A stretch of DNA of 39,308 nucleotides. It comes from Oxalobacteraceae bacterium. Its GTDB lineage: Bacteria > Pseudomonadota > Gammaproteobacteria > Burkholderiales > Burkholderiaceae_D. Shown piece after piece: positions 16,552-25,182 of the stretch. The stretch's first letter is position 1. Every line of letters begins with the position of its first letter. A model generated the notes under the pieces. That model worked only from the letters and a program-made list of their open reading frames with translations, was not told where the DNA came from and did not search any database. The stretch lies in NCBI GenBank assembly GCA_947464955.1, contig CANHZI010000019.1, positions 1 to 39,308 on the forward strand, given 5' to 3'. Made by a program: the position numbers and the translations under genes.

Positions 16552-17202
16552 ATGATTCAACTCTATTATTCGCCAGGAACAGCCAGCCTCGCCCCGCATT
16601 TCATTCTAGAAGAACTCGCGCAAAGCTATGAGCTCATCTTGGTCGACACAGCCAAGCAAGAACACCAGCAAGAGCCGTACCTGAAATTGAATCCGCTTGG
16701 GAAAATTCCTTTGTTGTTCGACGATGGGGAGTCAATGACTGAAAGTGCTGCTATTTGCTTACACCTTTGTGATCGCTTTGCCACAAATTCGGCAAACTTT
16801 ATGCATCCTTCATTGGCAACGAAAGAACGGGCGCAGCTGTACAAATGGATGCTATTCCTATCCAACACCTTGCAAGCAGAGCTCGTCACTTATTTTTATC
16901 CAGAACGGCTGCTGGCCGATCCAGTCCTTGCAGAACAAATCAAACAGAGTGCTGAAAGACGTATCGTCCCCATGTTTGAATACATCGACCAACATCTGGC
17001 GAAATCTGGGACGCCGTATTTACTTGGCGATACCGTCTCTGCAGCAGATTTCTTTTTATTCATGCTAGGGCGATGGTCACGCGGGATGCAAAAGCCGGCT
17101 CGCGCTTATCCGCATCTCGGTAAATTTATGCAAGATATGTTTGCTCGACCACGGGTAAAAGCCGTATTTGATCAAGAAGGAATTCAAGCGCCCTACTTCT
17201 GA
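16552..17202 (+). CDS. Glutathione S-transferase family protein (beta-class-like)
   Basis: 216 residues, a normal GST length. The thioredoxin-like domain (1-80) starts IQLYYSPGTASLAPHFILEE and contains the glutathione-binding NPLGKIPLLF and ESAAI (the SNAIL/TRAIL-type motif). The helical C-terminal domain (90-205) includes the N-capping-box region TPYLLGDTVSAADFFLF. In beta-class bacterial GSTs the equivalent N-terminal stretch is usually GxCS with a catalytic Cys; here it reads GTAS, so the Cys is Ala, and the adjacent Ser or Tyr would have to serve. The substrate cannot be inferred. The start is supported by AAGGA 9 bases upstream. It is divergent from the TonB receptor gene and ends at a good terminator. 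Confidence 0.9.
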   Translation: MIQLYYSPGTASLAPHFILEELAQSYELILVDTAKQEHQQEPYLKLNPLGKIPLLFDDGESMTESAAICLHLCDRFATNSANFMHPSLATKERAQLYKWMLFLSNTLQAELVTYFYPERLLADPVLAEQIKQSAERRIVPMFEYIDQHLAKSGTPYLLGDTVSAADFFLFMLGRWSRGMQKPARAYPHLGKFMQDMFARPRVKAVFDQEGIQAPYF

Positions 17203-17216
17203 TTTGCATTATGTTG

Positions 17217-17254
17217 AAAAGCCCTTCTGACCAATGATCAAAGGGGCTTTTTTT
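17217..17254. terminator. Intrinsic terminator after the GST gene
   Basis: AAAAGCCC pairs with GGGCTTTT around an interior containing TTCTGACCAATGATCAAAG, and is followed by a T-run (seven T in total). The A-run on the left arm means the minus-strand M20 peptidase gene ending at 17292 could use the same structure. Confidence 0.8.
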
Positions 17255-17291
17255 ACAATCAAAGCGATGCCAAATTCCAACGGTATAGAGA

Positions 17292-18746
17292 CTACTTCAT
17301 TGGTACGCGATCAATCGCTTTCATTAAGCGATACATAAACTCCAGTTCTTCGGCAAACACTTTCACATCGATGCGTTCATCCCGGCCATGGGCGCGCCCA
17401 TCGTCAAGATCATCAAACATGGCGTCGACCCCATAAGTGGGGATTCCAGCTGCGCGGGTATAAATGCTGTCGGAGGCCCCCGCCGTCATGCTCGGCAAAA
17501 CTGCGATATCGGGCCACATCGACTTCGTCACTTGTTCCACTGCCGCCCGAACTGGGCCAGAAGGAGCAGACTCGGGACTTGGACGGGCAGCGGTGCGTAC
17601 ACTGAACTTCACACTAGGATCACGCATCACTTGCTTCAATAAAGCTTCAGTCCCTGCTTGCGTTTCGCCAGGTACAACACGGCATTGAATCGTCGCTTTG
17701 GCGCGCTGCGGCAAAGCATTCTCCGCATGGCCACCGCTGATTTCTGTCGCGGTACAGGTAGTGCGCATTTGAATATTGGTTTCAACCTCGCGTGATAGGC
17801 GCTTCGCTGCCGCCAAATCGGACTTTTCACCACTCACGGCAAGCATGTCTTTCTTTATCTGTCCCTGCTCCAATGCGGCTCGCCCTTTGAAATACTGCTT
17901 CACAGTGTCAGTGAGGTGCAAAGGGAAAGAATAGTCTGAGAGGCGCGCCAACGCTTGCGACAAACGATAGATTGGATTGTCTTTCGTCGGACGTGAACTG
18001 TGACCGCCTTTATCTGTCACTTCGACCTCGAAACTCAAAAACATCTTTTCGCTGGTTTGCATGGTGAGATAAATCTTCTTGCCATTTTTAATCGCGGCTT
18101 CACCAGCATCAGGATTAATGACTAAACCAGCATCAACCAAAGAGCGATGCTCTTTCAGTAAAAAATCAACCCCATTTGCAACGCCACCAGCCTCTTCGTC
18201 TGCAGTAAAAGCGACAATGATGTCGCGCTCAGGCACATAGCCCTCTTGTTTTAAACGAATCAAGCTTGCCAGCATGGCGCTATTTTGTCCTAGCATATCA
18301 ATCACACCACGTCCGTACAGCCATCCGTCTTTCTCTGCCAATTTAAACGGATCGAAATTCCAATCCTCAGGCTTGGCTTCAACCACGTCGAGATGGCCAA
18401 TAAATAAAGTAGGCTTAGCTTGCGTCTTGCCCCGTAAACGAACAACCGTATTGGCTTTATCGGGAAAATCTTTCGGAGCCAATACTTTTACGTCATCACT
18501 AGCAAAACCTGCTGCTAGCAAACGATCAGCGACCAGCTTCGCGGCATTGGTTGAGCCCAAACTATGAACCGACTTAACAGCGACTAGTTCAGATAGAACT
18601 TGGCGCCCAAGCGCAACGTTTGCAGCGGGTGCGCTAGTCTGCTGAGCCCACAAGGGTGAACTGTATGCCACGAGGCTCACTAATCCGGCAATCGCTAAAG
18701 ATCGTGAACTTGAGAATGACTTCTTCACCAACTTAATGTGATCCAT
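17292..18746 (-). CDS. Secreted M20-family metallopeptidase
   Basis: A 484-residue dizinc aminoacyl/carboxypeptidase of family M20. Signal peptide (SLAIAGLVSLVAYSSPLWA-QQ), then the catalytic domain. The first metal His is in LFIGHLDVV, the bridging Asp in GVIDMLGQ, the catalytic Glu pair in TADEEAGG, another metal Asp in INPDAGE, and the last His in DDGRAHGRDERI. The dimerisation domain insert begins near GGHSSRPTKDNP. It probably removes N- or C-terminal residues from small peptides in the periplasm; some M20 members instead hydrolyse N-acyl amino acids. It is a single-gene unit sharing a terminator region with the GST gene. Confidence 0.93.
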   Translation of the reverse strand: MDHIKLVKKSFSSSRSLAIAGLVSLVAYSSPLWAQQTSAPAANVALGRQVLSELVAVKSVHSLGSTNAAKLVADRLLAAGFASDDVKVLAPKDFPDKANTVVRLRGKTQAKPTLFIGHLDVVEAKPEDWNFDPFKLAEKDGWLYGRGVIDMLGQNSAMLASLIRLKQEGYVPERDIIVAFTADEEAGGVANGVDFLLKEHRSLVDAGLVINPDAGEAAIKNGKKIYLTMQTSEKMFLSFEVEVTDKGGHSSRPTKDNPIYRLSQALARLSDYSFPLHLTDTVKQYFKGRAALEQGQIKKDMLAVSGEKSDLAAAKRLSREVETNIQMRTTCTATEISGGHAENALPQRAKATIQCRVVPGETQAGTEALLKQVMRDPSVKFSVRTAARPSPESAPSGPVRAAVEQVTKSMWPDIAVLPSMTAGASDSIYTRAAGIPTYGVDAMFDDLDDGRAHGRDERIDVKVFAEELEFMYRLMKAIDRVPMK

Positions 18747-19215
18747 GGTTTGCTTTCTTTAACTAAATCAATCAATAGGAAACGCGATTCGAATCTGTCC
18801 GCGATCCCCAACATTTTCCCCATTTTGTGCACTTTAGAGCCAGTTCTCTAAACCTAAAAATTGATCATACTCTCATAGGAGAACAAGGCTCATTTCTTTT
18901 TATTGATCGATGTTTTTTTGTTGCATCGCAAATAGACACTAGCTGCTTCCGATATTGATAATGCATTCAAATCTTCAATGACACAAATACAGATCCAAAC
19001 TATTGGACAAAGTGCTTTGTTGATTTTCACGTCGCTGAGTAATGACGCTTGGGGGAGACAGTCCGAGCCGCAGCACCCACATTAATCAGTGTTTTAGTTT
19101 CTTTCATCCATTTGAGTTTTTTGAAATGCCGAGATCTTGGTAGGGGCTTGCTTTGCCCTAAAAACCGAGCATTGAAGTCAATCAAAGATACTCAAAAGTG
19201 CTCAATGGGAGTCGC
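18747..19215. other. Divergent intergenic region
   Basis: This separates the M20 peptidase (minus) from the secreted hydrolase-like gene (plus). A 7-bp inverted repeat TTTAGAG/CTCTAAA lies at 18833-18852 and a GATG/CATC-arm T-rich hairpin near 18908-18927. No confident promoter or coding sequence was found. Confidence 0.4.
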
Positions 19216-20115
19216 ATGATGAAGTTTACATTTAGCTTGAAGCAGCTTTTCTTATCGGTTGTTTTGCTATCACTCACTGCTGTATCTGGTTTAGCAAGCG
19301 CAGAAAATTACACACTATGGATCAACGGTCGCACTGGAGGTGGTGTGGTCGGTAACTACAATAGCTTTACCTACTGGGGGCCATCGACAACTGCGGCCGG
19401 GGTCAATAAGAAGTCGGTCAACTGGGACGGCTACAACAGCATTGCCTCCCAAAACAGCAAAATTCGTGACGCTTTAGATTGCTTCTGCACCGGTTCTAAC
19501 TGGTGCTATGTGGCGACGCACAGCGCCGGTGATTTAATGTTGGGTTACACCTTAGCGAATTATGGTGGATCTTCTCGCATGAAGAAGAACGCGGTCGCCA
19601 ATTCGTCCGGACAATGCGGTAACTCAGATGGCACAGCCCAAGTAGGCTGGAACATCAAATGGGTGCGCACAGCATCTGGTGCGGGAGGCGGTTCAGAGCT
19701 TTCTGACGCAGGCTCATGGGCAGTATCCGAACCACTCGTCAAAGATTTAAAAACCAGCACTGCACGCGCTATGTACAACCACAATGAAACACGCAATATC
19801 TGGTTCTACATGTATGCTGGCGCTAAAGGTACGATCTATTCAGGCATCTTACCAGGCCAAGATGATGAAGCCGTGGCTTATCACAGTACTGGCGGTGTTG
19901 CTGGATCTTCGGGCACTTCGCTGTGCAATCCTAGTGATTGGTTTTGTAACGATTTGAAGTTGGGCACAGCAGCCAACGAAGGTGGTTCAGTCAAATGGGC
20001 CTACCATTCGGTCGTATTCAGAGATGATGCAGAGGCCTACAACCATTACGCCAATGGTAATTGGCAGGGAATTATCTCGGTAGTTCGAGCGGCCATGGTT
20101 TCGAATGCGCTCTAA
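19216..20115 (+). CDS. Secreted alpha/beta-hydrolase-like protein
   Basis: I do not recognise a named family. A signal peptide (FLSVVLLSLTAVSGLASA-ENY) leads to a ~275-residue secreted domain. Three features suggest a hydrolase fold: an early strand-Gly loop (TLWINGRTGG) like an oxyanion loop; YVATHSAGDLMLGY, which fits a nucleophile elbow with Ser and a GxSxG whose first Gly is Thr; and late candidates for Asp (GQDDEAVAYH) and His (KWAYHSVVF). Cys are paired in a pattern (CFC...C, then CNPSDWFC) that suggests disulfides. GGGAG sits 5 bases before ATG 19216 (8 before ATG 19219), so the track's GTG 19198 is rejected. The last 11 bases overlap the next gene. A lipase, esterase or peptidase are all possible. 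Confidence 0.7.
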   Translation: MMKFTFSLKQLFLSVVLLSLTAVSGLASAENYTLWINGRTGGGVVGNYNSFTYWGPSTTAAGVNKKSVNWDGYNSIASQNSKIRDALDCFCTGSNWCYVATHSAGDLMLGYTLANYGGSSRMKKNAVANSSGQCGNSDGTAQVGWNIKWVRTASGAGGGSELSDAGSWAVSEPLVKDLKTSTARAMYNHNETRNIWFYMYAGAKGTIYSGILPGQDDEAVAYHSTGGVAGSSGTSLCNPSDWFCNDLKLGTAANEGGSVKWAYHSVVFRDDAEAYNHYANGNWQGIISVVRAAMVSNAL

Positions 20116-21418
20116 CAAACCTCAATCGAAGAAAAACCACCAGCCACCTCCTGGTGGTTTTTCTACATCCACTAGCGGCAATAAGAAAAAAATTACGATA
20201 TTTGTCGCCGCTATCATCATTACGCTACTTGCATTTCTCGTCTTCAATTCGTTCACACCGACGAATGAACCAAGCACAGCAATAGTAAACAATGACAGAA
20301 CCACGAAGAGTGCAGAATTTCTAAGCATGCCGGCAGGGTCCGGCGTAATCGATGCAAAAACTGCGTCCGAAAGAGAACAACAAAAAAAACAGTTACAAAT
20401 GCGTTTCGATGAGGTGAGCAAAACTTTTTGCAGCTATCGCGAAAGCACCAAATACCCCAATTCATCGCGACCAATTTCACAGCATCCTGATCAGGTTTAC
20501 CCGAATCAGCCAATTAAAGAAACCCATCCCATGCGTAACAGCCATGGTGGGACTGACAAGAATATTCAAATTCAAACAAGCCAATCTCGCGTCTATCTTT
20601 CCTCCAAAGAATCTGTAGATTTGAGTTTGCGTGCACTCGATGCGAGTGGCAATAGCTTGCCCCTCATCGTAGAGGGTGCCGCTGCGCGTGGCTTAAGGTT
20701 CGGCGATAGTCGCCCCGCTCCTCAGGTCGCCATTAAACTCGCGGATGATGGCAAAGATAGCGATCAAGTTGCCGGCGATGGTATTTCCAGCGCACGGCTA
20801 ACGCCTGGCGCAAGTCCATTTGCCAATTTTGATGGCACCATCAGGATAGAAGTCAATTACAGTGTCAATGGCAGCCGTGGCATGCTCTATTTCGATGTCA
20901 TCTACACGCCTGAAGTCCCTGCCGTTTGGACCGGCAAGGTCAGAGAGACAGTAGAGAATGGTGACCTCAAATTTTTCCTACCTGTATCTGTGAAAGTCGC
21001 TGGGCGCTATCTGGTCAGTGCCCGTGTCGACGATGCAAAAGGCAAGCCTTTCGCCTATCTCAGCTTCAATGATCTGCTTGCCGTTGGCAATGCCGAAATC
21101 CCACTCAATGTTGCAGGTAAATTGCTACGCGATGGTGAAGCGAGCTTCCCTTTGAGCTTACGTGACATCGACGCCTATCTACTCAAGGAAAATGTTGACC
21201 CCGATCGGGCCCTCATGGCACGCCTAGAAGGTCAACAACACGTCAGCAAATCCTATTCACTCAAGGTGTTTTCAGATGCTGAATGGGAAAGTGAAGAGCG
21301 CAGCCGCTATTTGAAAGAGTTCAGCAAAGACCTAGAGCAAGCACGCACTGCTCTCACCTCGATCGATCCCGGCTTAGCGCGCACAGCCAAAATTCAAGAC
21401 CCCTGTAGTAACCCTTAA
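20105..21418 (+). CDS. Membrane-anchored choice-of-anchor-X-like protein
   Basis: A short cytoplasmic, Lys/Pro-rich N-terminus is followed by one helix (KKITIFVAAIIITLLAFLVF, about residues 27-47) and a ~380-residue periplasmic part. Around 165-260 it has SKESVDLSLRALDASGNSLP, then KLADDGKDSDQVAGDGISSA, a DDG...DxxAGDGxYS-type motif typical of the choice-of-anchor X domain. Further beta-rich segments and a charged helix (AEWESEERSRYLKEFSKDLE) follow. The ATG overlaps the hydrolase stop by 11 bases (20105-20115) with no clear own ribosome site, so it is probably translationally coupled. It looks like the membrane partner of the secreted protein upstream. The biochemical role is unknown. Confidence 0.75.
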   Translation: MRSNKPQSKKNHQPPPGGFSTSTSGNKKKITIFVAAIIITLLAFLVFNSFTPTNEPSTAIVNNDRTTKSAEFLSMPAGSGVIDAKTASEREQQKKQLQMRFDEVSKTFCSYRESTKYPNSSRPISQHPDQVYPNQPIKETHPMRNSHGGTDKNIQIQTSQSRVYLSSKESVDLSLRALDASGNSLPLIVEGAAARGLRFGDSRPAPQVAIKLADDGKDSDQVAGDGISSARLTPGASPFANFDGTIRIEVNYSVNGSRGMLYFDVIYTPEVPAVWTGKVRETVENGDLKFFLPVSVKVAGRYLVSARVDDAKGKPFAYLSFNDLLAVGNAEIPLNVAGKLLRDGEASFPLSLRDIDAYLLKENVDPDRALMARLEGQQHVSKSYSLKVFSDAEWESEERSRYLKEFSKDLEQARTALTSIDPGLARTAKIQDPCSNP

Positions 21419-21618
21419 GCGTCGATTCGAAGTTTGTCTGCACGCAAAAAGCGATGAGAGGCTAAGAATTCTCTGCGTAAATTGCCTTGTGTTCGATCCA
21501 ATATGGTCGATTGTGTAGGCACTTACATGCGAGTATCATCACTAAGTCCACCGACACGCTGTTAAAACTACGGCACTCCAACCGCAGCGAACCGCACCCA
21601 GAGAATTGAGAACACAAG

Positions 21619-22284
21619 ATGCCTTTACACCACTTTGTCTACCATCGCCCTCGCCTGACGGCTGCGATCGTTGCAGGATTGGGTTTGGGTCTTTTTATTC
21701 CGGGCGAGTACACCGCTGTCACCCGCGGACTTCTGGCGTGGACGACAGGGATTTGGATTTATCTCGCATTAATGGCATGGCTAATGACAACAGCAAATCA
21801 TGCTCGCGTTTGTGAAATTGCCCGCCAAGAGGACCGTAGCAGTGTGATGGTCTTGTTTCTGATGTCGATCGGTGCCATTGCTAGTATCATCGCCATCATC
21901 TGGGAACTCACCTTACCCTCCCAAGCAAACTCACCATTAAGACTGGCGCATTACGCGTTGACGGCGGCTACCATCATCGGCTCTTGGTGTTTTGTGGCCG
22001 TCCTATTCACCTTTCACTATGCACGCCTCTATTACACTGCGGGCGATCATCCAACACCACTTGGCTTTCCTGACCAAGAATTGCAGCCGAACTATTGGGA
22101 TTTCCTGTACTTCTCATTCACGATCGCGGTCGCTGCGCAAACCTCAGACATCGTCATCCGCTCGCGCCGCATGCGAAAGACCGTGTTAGCACAAGCGGTT
22201 CTGAGTTTCTTTTTCAATCTCGCGATTATCGGTTTCTCGATCAATATTGCAGCTAGCATAGTTCAACTTTCATCCTCGCATTAA
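21619..22284 (+). CDS. DUF1345 family integral membrane protein
   Basis: 221 residues with five or six hydrophobic helices (starting near 15-35, 40-60, 80-100, 115-135 and 190-210). It carries the family's late motif YWDFLYFSFTIAVAAQTSDI and HYARLYY. DUF1345 members are of unknown function. The start ATG 21619 matches the usual basic-poor N-terminus (MPLHHFVYHRP); no strong Shine-Dalgarno precedes it. A 200-base gap separates it from the anchored protein upstream. It ends 5 bases before a hairpin shared with the convergent DUF4139 gene. Confidence 0.85.
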   Translation: MPLHHFVYHRPRLTAAIVAGLGLGLFIPGEYTAVTRGLLAWTTGIWIYLALMAWLMTTANHARVCEIARQEDRSSVMVLFLMSIGAIASIIAIIWELTLPSQANSPLRLAHYALTAATIIGSWCFVAVLFTFHYARLYYTAGDHPTPLGFPDQELQPNYWDFLYFSFTIAVAAQTSDIVIRSRRMRKTVLAQAVLSFFFNLAIIGFSINIAASIVQLSSSH

Positions 22285-22309
22285 GAAAAAAGCCCCAGGA
22301 ACGGGGCTT
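22285..22309 (-). terminator. Intrinsic terminator of the DUF4139 gene
   Basis: AAGCCCC and GGGGCTT (22290-22309) form a 7-bp GC-rich stem with a 6-base loop. On the minus strand it is followed by TTTTTTC..., a canonical terminator for the gene ending at 22333. On the plus strand there is no T-run, so it would end the DUF1345 transcript only weakly. Confidence 0.8.
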
Positions 22310-22332
22310 GAATTGTGAAATAAATCAAAGGA

Positions 22333-23772
22333 CTAATAGCGTATCTGCGCTCTATACACCAATTTAGTCGATCCTTCCGCAGGCACCTGCACCTTCCATA
22401 CTGCGGTATTGCTACTTCCTTTGGTATACGGGTGACTGCTATTTTGGATTTGCCAATCTGCAGGAATCGGCTCTTGCACAGTAACCGTGACCGCTTCTTT
22501 CTTCGCATTTTTCAGCTCAAACTCATAGGCACTCTCAAATATATAGTTATACTTTGAATTGCCTGCGATTTTTTTAAAGTCGGTCTGTTTCTTATCAGCG
22601 GTGATATCAAAAGCATCGCCAAGCTTTAAACGTATCTTCTCGTTCTTCGGTGTGTGATCAATTTGATCTTCACCAATGAACTGCGCACTACCTGTACTAT
22701 CTTTTTTGTAAACTCGCACTACGCCCTTCGGCAAAGCCATCCCCAGTTGGCTACTTTCTTTATTATCGAATTCCAAGAAAGTCCCCACTTTTAGTTTTTG
22801 ACCTAGATCACCGGCAGCGCCTTGATAATAATAATCAGCGCCGCGCAACAAATATTCTTTACGGGCCGGTACATTACTCGCACCGAGCAGGGAAACCTGC
22901 TTAGTTTGATTTTCAGCGATCGTCGTTGGTCTACCTAAAGTGTAAAGATGATATTCAAACAAAGACTCGGTCGTCATTTCACGCGCTTTCGCTGCTGGCG
23001 GAGCTGCCATTGGCATCGCACTTCCAGTGACCGTAATAAACTGATTGCGGACTTGATTCACATCGCCCGCAACCAACTGTAACTTGGCATTCTTGTAGCT
23101 CGCTCCGCTCGTATTGGTTAAGGTTACCCATGCTGAAATATCAAGTTTGTCTTCGGCCGGATTGAGCTCCAAGACGTAGTCGGCCTTCCAAGCTAAGCCA
23201 CCTGTCAAATAACTTAATTCCACATCTTGTGCAGCACTTTGCGTATTATCTAAAGCCATCATCAAGGTTGGACGGTCACGCAAATTGTTCGGCACACTGT
23301 TGTAGACGATGCGCGCTGGCAAACCTGTCTCAATACGATTGCCTATCTTCAGCACCACCCCTTCATTAGCGGACAAGACCTCGGCAACTTCACTGGTTTC
23401 TGCACCTGTCGCTGGATTAGTCCGAATCACATTGACCGTTTGCCCAACAAATTTCTCTAACATTTTCTGCGGCGTAAGCAATTCGAAGTTGAAATTTTGT
23501 TCGAGCACGGACAGGCTACCTGGAGATGAAATGCTACGCAGCAGCGCTGTCTCTGGACGCATATTGGCGCTCACATCTCTGAAGGCCAAATTCACCGGAC
23601 CACGTTTCATGGTAAAACGCCGCACGTCTTTGACCAAAGCTAAATTCTCGTTATAGATCGTTACAGCGACTTCTTTTTGATCAGCGAGAGTAGTCCTTTG
23701 CTCCGCGTCTTGCGCCATAGCGGCGGCACTCAGTGAAAGACAAACTAAAATAAAGCCGGAATTTCGTAACAT
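22333..23772 (-). CDS. Secreted DUF4139 domain protein
   Basis: From ATG 23772 (GGAGG 6 bases upstream) the protein has a signal peptide (MLRNSGFILVCLSLSAAAMA-QD), then an N-terminal strand-rich region beginning VAVTIYNENLALVKDVR, typical of the family's opening. The DUF4139 domain follows (VELSYLTGGLAWKADYVLELN, WVTLTNTSGASYKNAKLQLVAGDV), ending in the usual WQIQNSSHPYTKGSS and TKLVYRAQIRY strands. DUF4139 proteins are predicted periplasmic or outer-membrane-associated beta proteins without assigned function. The track's M at 23805 adds 11 residues that only extend the signal region. It is followed by a strong terminator. Confidence 0.87.
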   Translation of the reverse strand: MLRNSGFILVCLSLSAAAMAQDAEQRTTLADQKEVAVTIYNENLALVKDVRRFTMKRGPVNLAFRDVSANMRPETALLRSISSPGSLSVLEQNFNFELLTPQKMLEKFVGQTVNVIRTNPATGAETSEVAEVLSANEGVVLKIGNRIETGLPARIVYNSVPNNLRDRPTLMMALDNTQSAAQDVELSYLTGGLAWKADYVLELNPAEDKLDISAWVTLTNTSGASYKNAKLQLVAGDVNQVRNQFITVTGSAMPMAAPPAAKAREMTTESLFEYHLYTLGRPTTIAENQTKQVSLLGASNVPARKEYLLRGADYYYQGAAGDLGQKLKVGTFLEFDNKESSQLGMALPKGVVRVYKKDSTGSAQFIGEDQIDHTPKNEKIRLKLGDAFDITADKKQTDFKKIAGNSKYNYIFESAYEFELKNAKKEAVTVTVQEPIPADWQIQNSSHPYTKGSSNTAVWKVQVPAEGSTKLVYRAQIRY

Positions 23773-23826
23773 GGCAAACCTCCAGAAATGAGATAAAGAG
23801 AACAACGCACGAGGTATGCCGAGCGC

Positions 23827-24381
23827 TTACATCAAATAGTAAAGAAGCTGAGCCATCATGGCGGCCAACCCACGCTCCAGCAACTGCAAAATAATAAAGG
23901 CGACCAGAACCGAGAAGTCAAAACCACCAATCGGAGGAATTACGCGACGAATCGGTGACAAGAATGGCTGATTGAGAGCCCTGACCAAGGGTGCGAGTGG
24001 CGCGTGTGGATTAACAAAACTAAAGATCACTTCTAATATGAGTAAGCCCATCAAACCATAAATAGCCCATTGCAGTAACTTATACACTGATAGTACCAAC
24101 AACAGGCTGATATCGAAGCGATTACTGATCAAGGACAAAAGCGCACTCGCCAATAAGGCGACTAACCAAGCTGCGATCAGACTCGCCCAATCAAGGCCTA
24201 ATAGCCCTGGAACTAGACGTCGAATCGGCTTCACGATCCAATCAGTCAGTTGAAAAATTGAGTTAGCAAACGACATCGGTGGACGAACTCGGAGTGCCTG
24301 CATCCAAAAACGTAACAGCAGAAATCCTGCCAACACACCGGCTACCGCATTGATAATCAAGCTGAACATCTCGTACAACAT
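23827..24381 (-). CDS. YggT family membrane protein
   Basis: 184 residues with two copies of the YggT domain: NSIFQLTDWIVKPIRRLVPG in the first half and VRALNQPFLSPIRRVIPPIG in the second, each followed by hydrophobic helices. YggT proteins are small inner-membrane proteins of uncertain role, linked in other bacteria to osmotic tolerance and, by analogy with plastid CCB3, to cytochrome assembly. GAGG is 8 bases before the ATG at 24381. The gene comes right after the histone gene's terminator, so it may be read by read-through or a promoter inside that region. It precedes the DUF4139 gene by 54 bases and could be co-transcribed with it. Confidence 0.9.
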   Translation of the reverse strand: MLYEMFSLIINAVAGVLAGFLLLRFWMQALRVRPPMSFANSIFQLTDWIVKPIRRLVPGLLGLDWASLIAAWLVALLASALLSLISNRFDISLLLVLSVYKLLQWAIYGLMGLLILEVIFSFVNPHAPLAPLVRALNQPFLSPIRRVIPPIGGFDFSVLVAFIILQLLERGLAAMMAQLLYYLM

Positions 24382-24393
24382 AGGCGAATCCTC

Positions 24394-24430
24394 AAAAAAA
24401 AACCCACTGGGTGATTAACACACAGTGGGT
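24394..24430 (-). terminator. Intrinsic terminator of the histone-like gene
   Basis: On the minus strand ACCCACTG pairs with CAGTGGGT around a 13-base loop and is followed by nine T. It lies 38 bases after the stop of the histone-like gene, directly before the YggT ribosome site. Confidence 0.85.
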
Positions 24431-24468
24431 ATTGTGCCTGAATAAAACCAGGCGTCCAAGTAAGAATA

Positions 24469-25182
24469 TTACGCTGGACGAGTACCAGTTGGGAACGGCC
24501 AAGCTGCTGTTGGGCTGACCACCGTCTTTGCATCTGGTGTCGCTGGCTTAGCTGCTGCTACTGGTGCAGCTGGTTTAGCTGCTGCTTTTTTTGCTGCTGG
24601 TTTTTTCGCTGCTGGTTTAGCTGCGGCCTTTTTTGCGGCTGGCTTAGCCGCCGCTTTTTTTGCTGCTGGCTTCGCTGCTGGTTTAGCTGCTGCTTTTTTC
24701 GCTGCTGGCTTTGCCGCTGGCTTAGCTGCTGCTTTTTTCGCTGCTGGCTTAGCTGCTGCCTTTTTCGCTGCTGGCTTAGCTGCTGGCTTAGCTGCTGCTT
24801 TTTTTGCTGCTGGCTTAGCTGCTGCTTTTTTCGCTACTGGCTTAGCTGCTGCTTTCTTAGCTGCTGGTTTTGCTGCTGGCTTAGCTGCTGCTTTTTTTGC
24901 CGCTGGCTTAGCTGCTGCTTTTTTAGCTGCTGGTTTTGCTGCTGGCTTAGCTGCTGCTTTTTTCGCTACTGGCTTAGCTGCTGGTTTAGCTGCTGCTTTT
25001 TTAGCTGCTGGCTTAGCTGCTGGTTTAGCTGCTGCTTTCTTAGCTGCTGGTTTTGCTGCAGGTTTAGCTGCTGCTTTCTTCGCTGCTGGTTTTGCTGCAG
25101 GTTTAGCTGCTGCTTTCTTGGCCGCTGGTTTCGCTGCCGGCTTTGCCGCAGCTACTTTCTTGGCTTCTGGTGCTGTTGCCAT
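24469..25182 (-). CDS. Histone H1-like Lys/Ala/Pro-rich DNA-binding protein
   Basis: 237 residues made almost only of Lys, Ala and Pro. After MATAPEAKK, units of 13 residues (KKAAAKPAAKPAA) and 9 residues (KKAAAKPAA) alternate to about residue 205, resembling the C-terminal tail of eukaryotic histone H1 and the AlgP/HctB-type bacterial proteins. It would bind DNA nonspecifically and may compact the nucleoid. A unique, non-repetitive tail follows, with TPDAKTVVSPTAAWPFPTG before the last residues. GGAG lies 7 bases before ATG 25182. Tandem DNA repeats make the length likely to vary between strains. A second gene with the same N-terminus (MATAPKKAA) starts at the right edge of the window. Confidence 0.9.
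   Translation of the reverse strand: MATAPEAKKVAAAKPAAKPAAKKAAAKPAAKPAAKKAAAKPAAKPAAKKAAAKPAAKPAAKKAAAKPAAKPVAKKAAAKPAAKPAAKKAAAKPAAKKAAAKPAAKPAAKKAAAKPVAKKAAAKPAAKKAAAKPAAKPAAKKAAAKPAAKKAAAKPAAKPAAKKAAAKPAAKPAAKKAAAKPAAKKAAAKPAAKKPAAKKAAAKPAAPVAAAKPATPDAKTVVSPTAAWPFPTGTRPA
24559..25165. repeat. In-frame tandem repeats inside the histone-like gene
   Basis: The coding DNA repeats imperfect units of 27 and 39 bases (for example GCTGCTGGCTTAGCTGCTGC on the plus strand) about 20 times. Silent changes (gct/gcc, tta/ttt) vary between units. The units are multiples of three, so expansion or contraction keeps the frame. Only the repeat span is approximate. Confidence 0.8.

Noticed and set aside
24559-25165. 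Regular repeats that resemble a CRISPR array or satellite
   Set aside because: No unique spacers; the repeats are in-frame codons of the histone-like protein.
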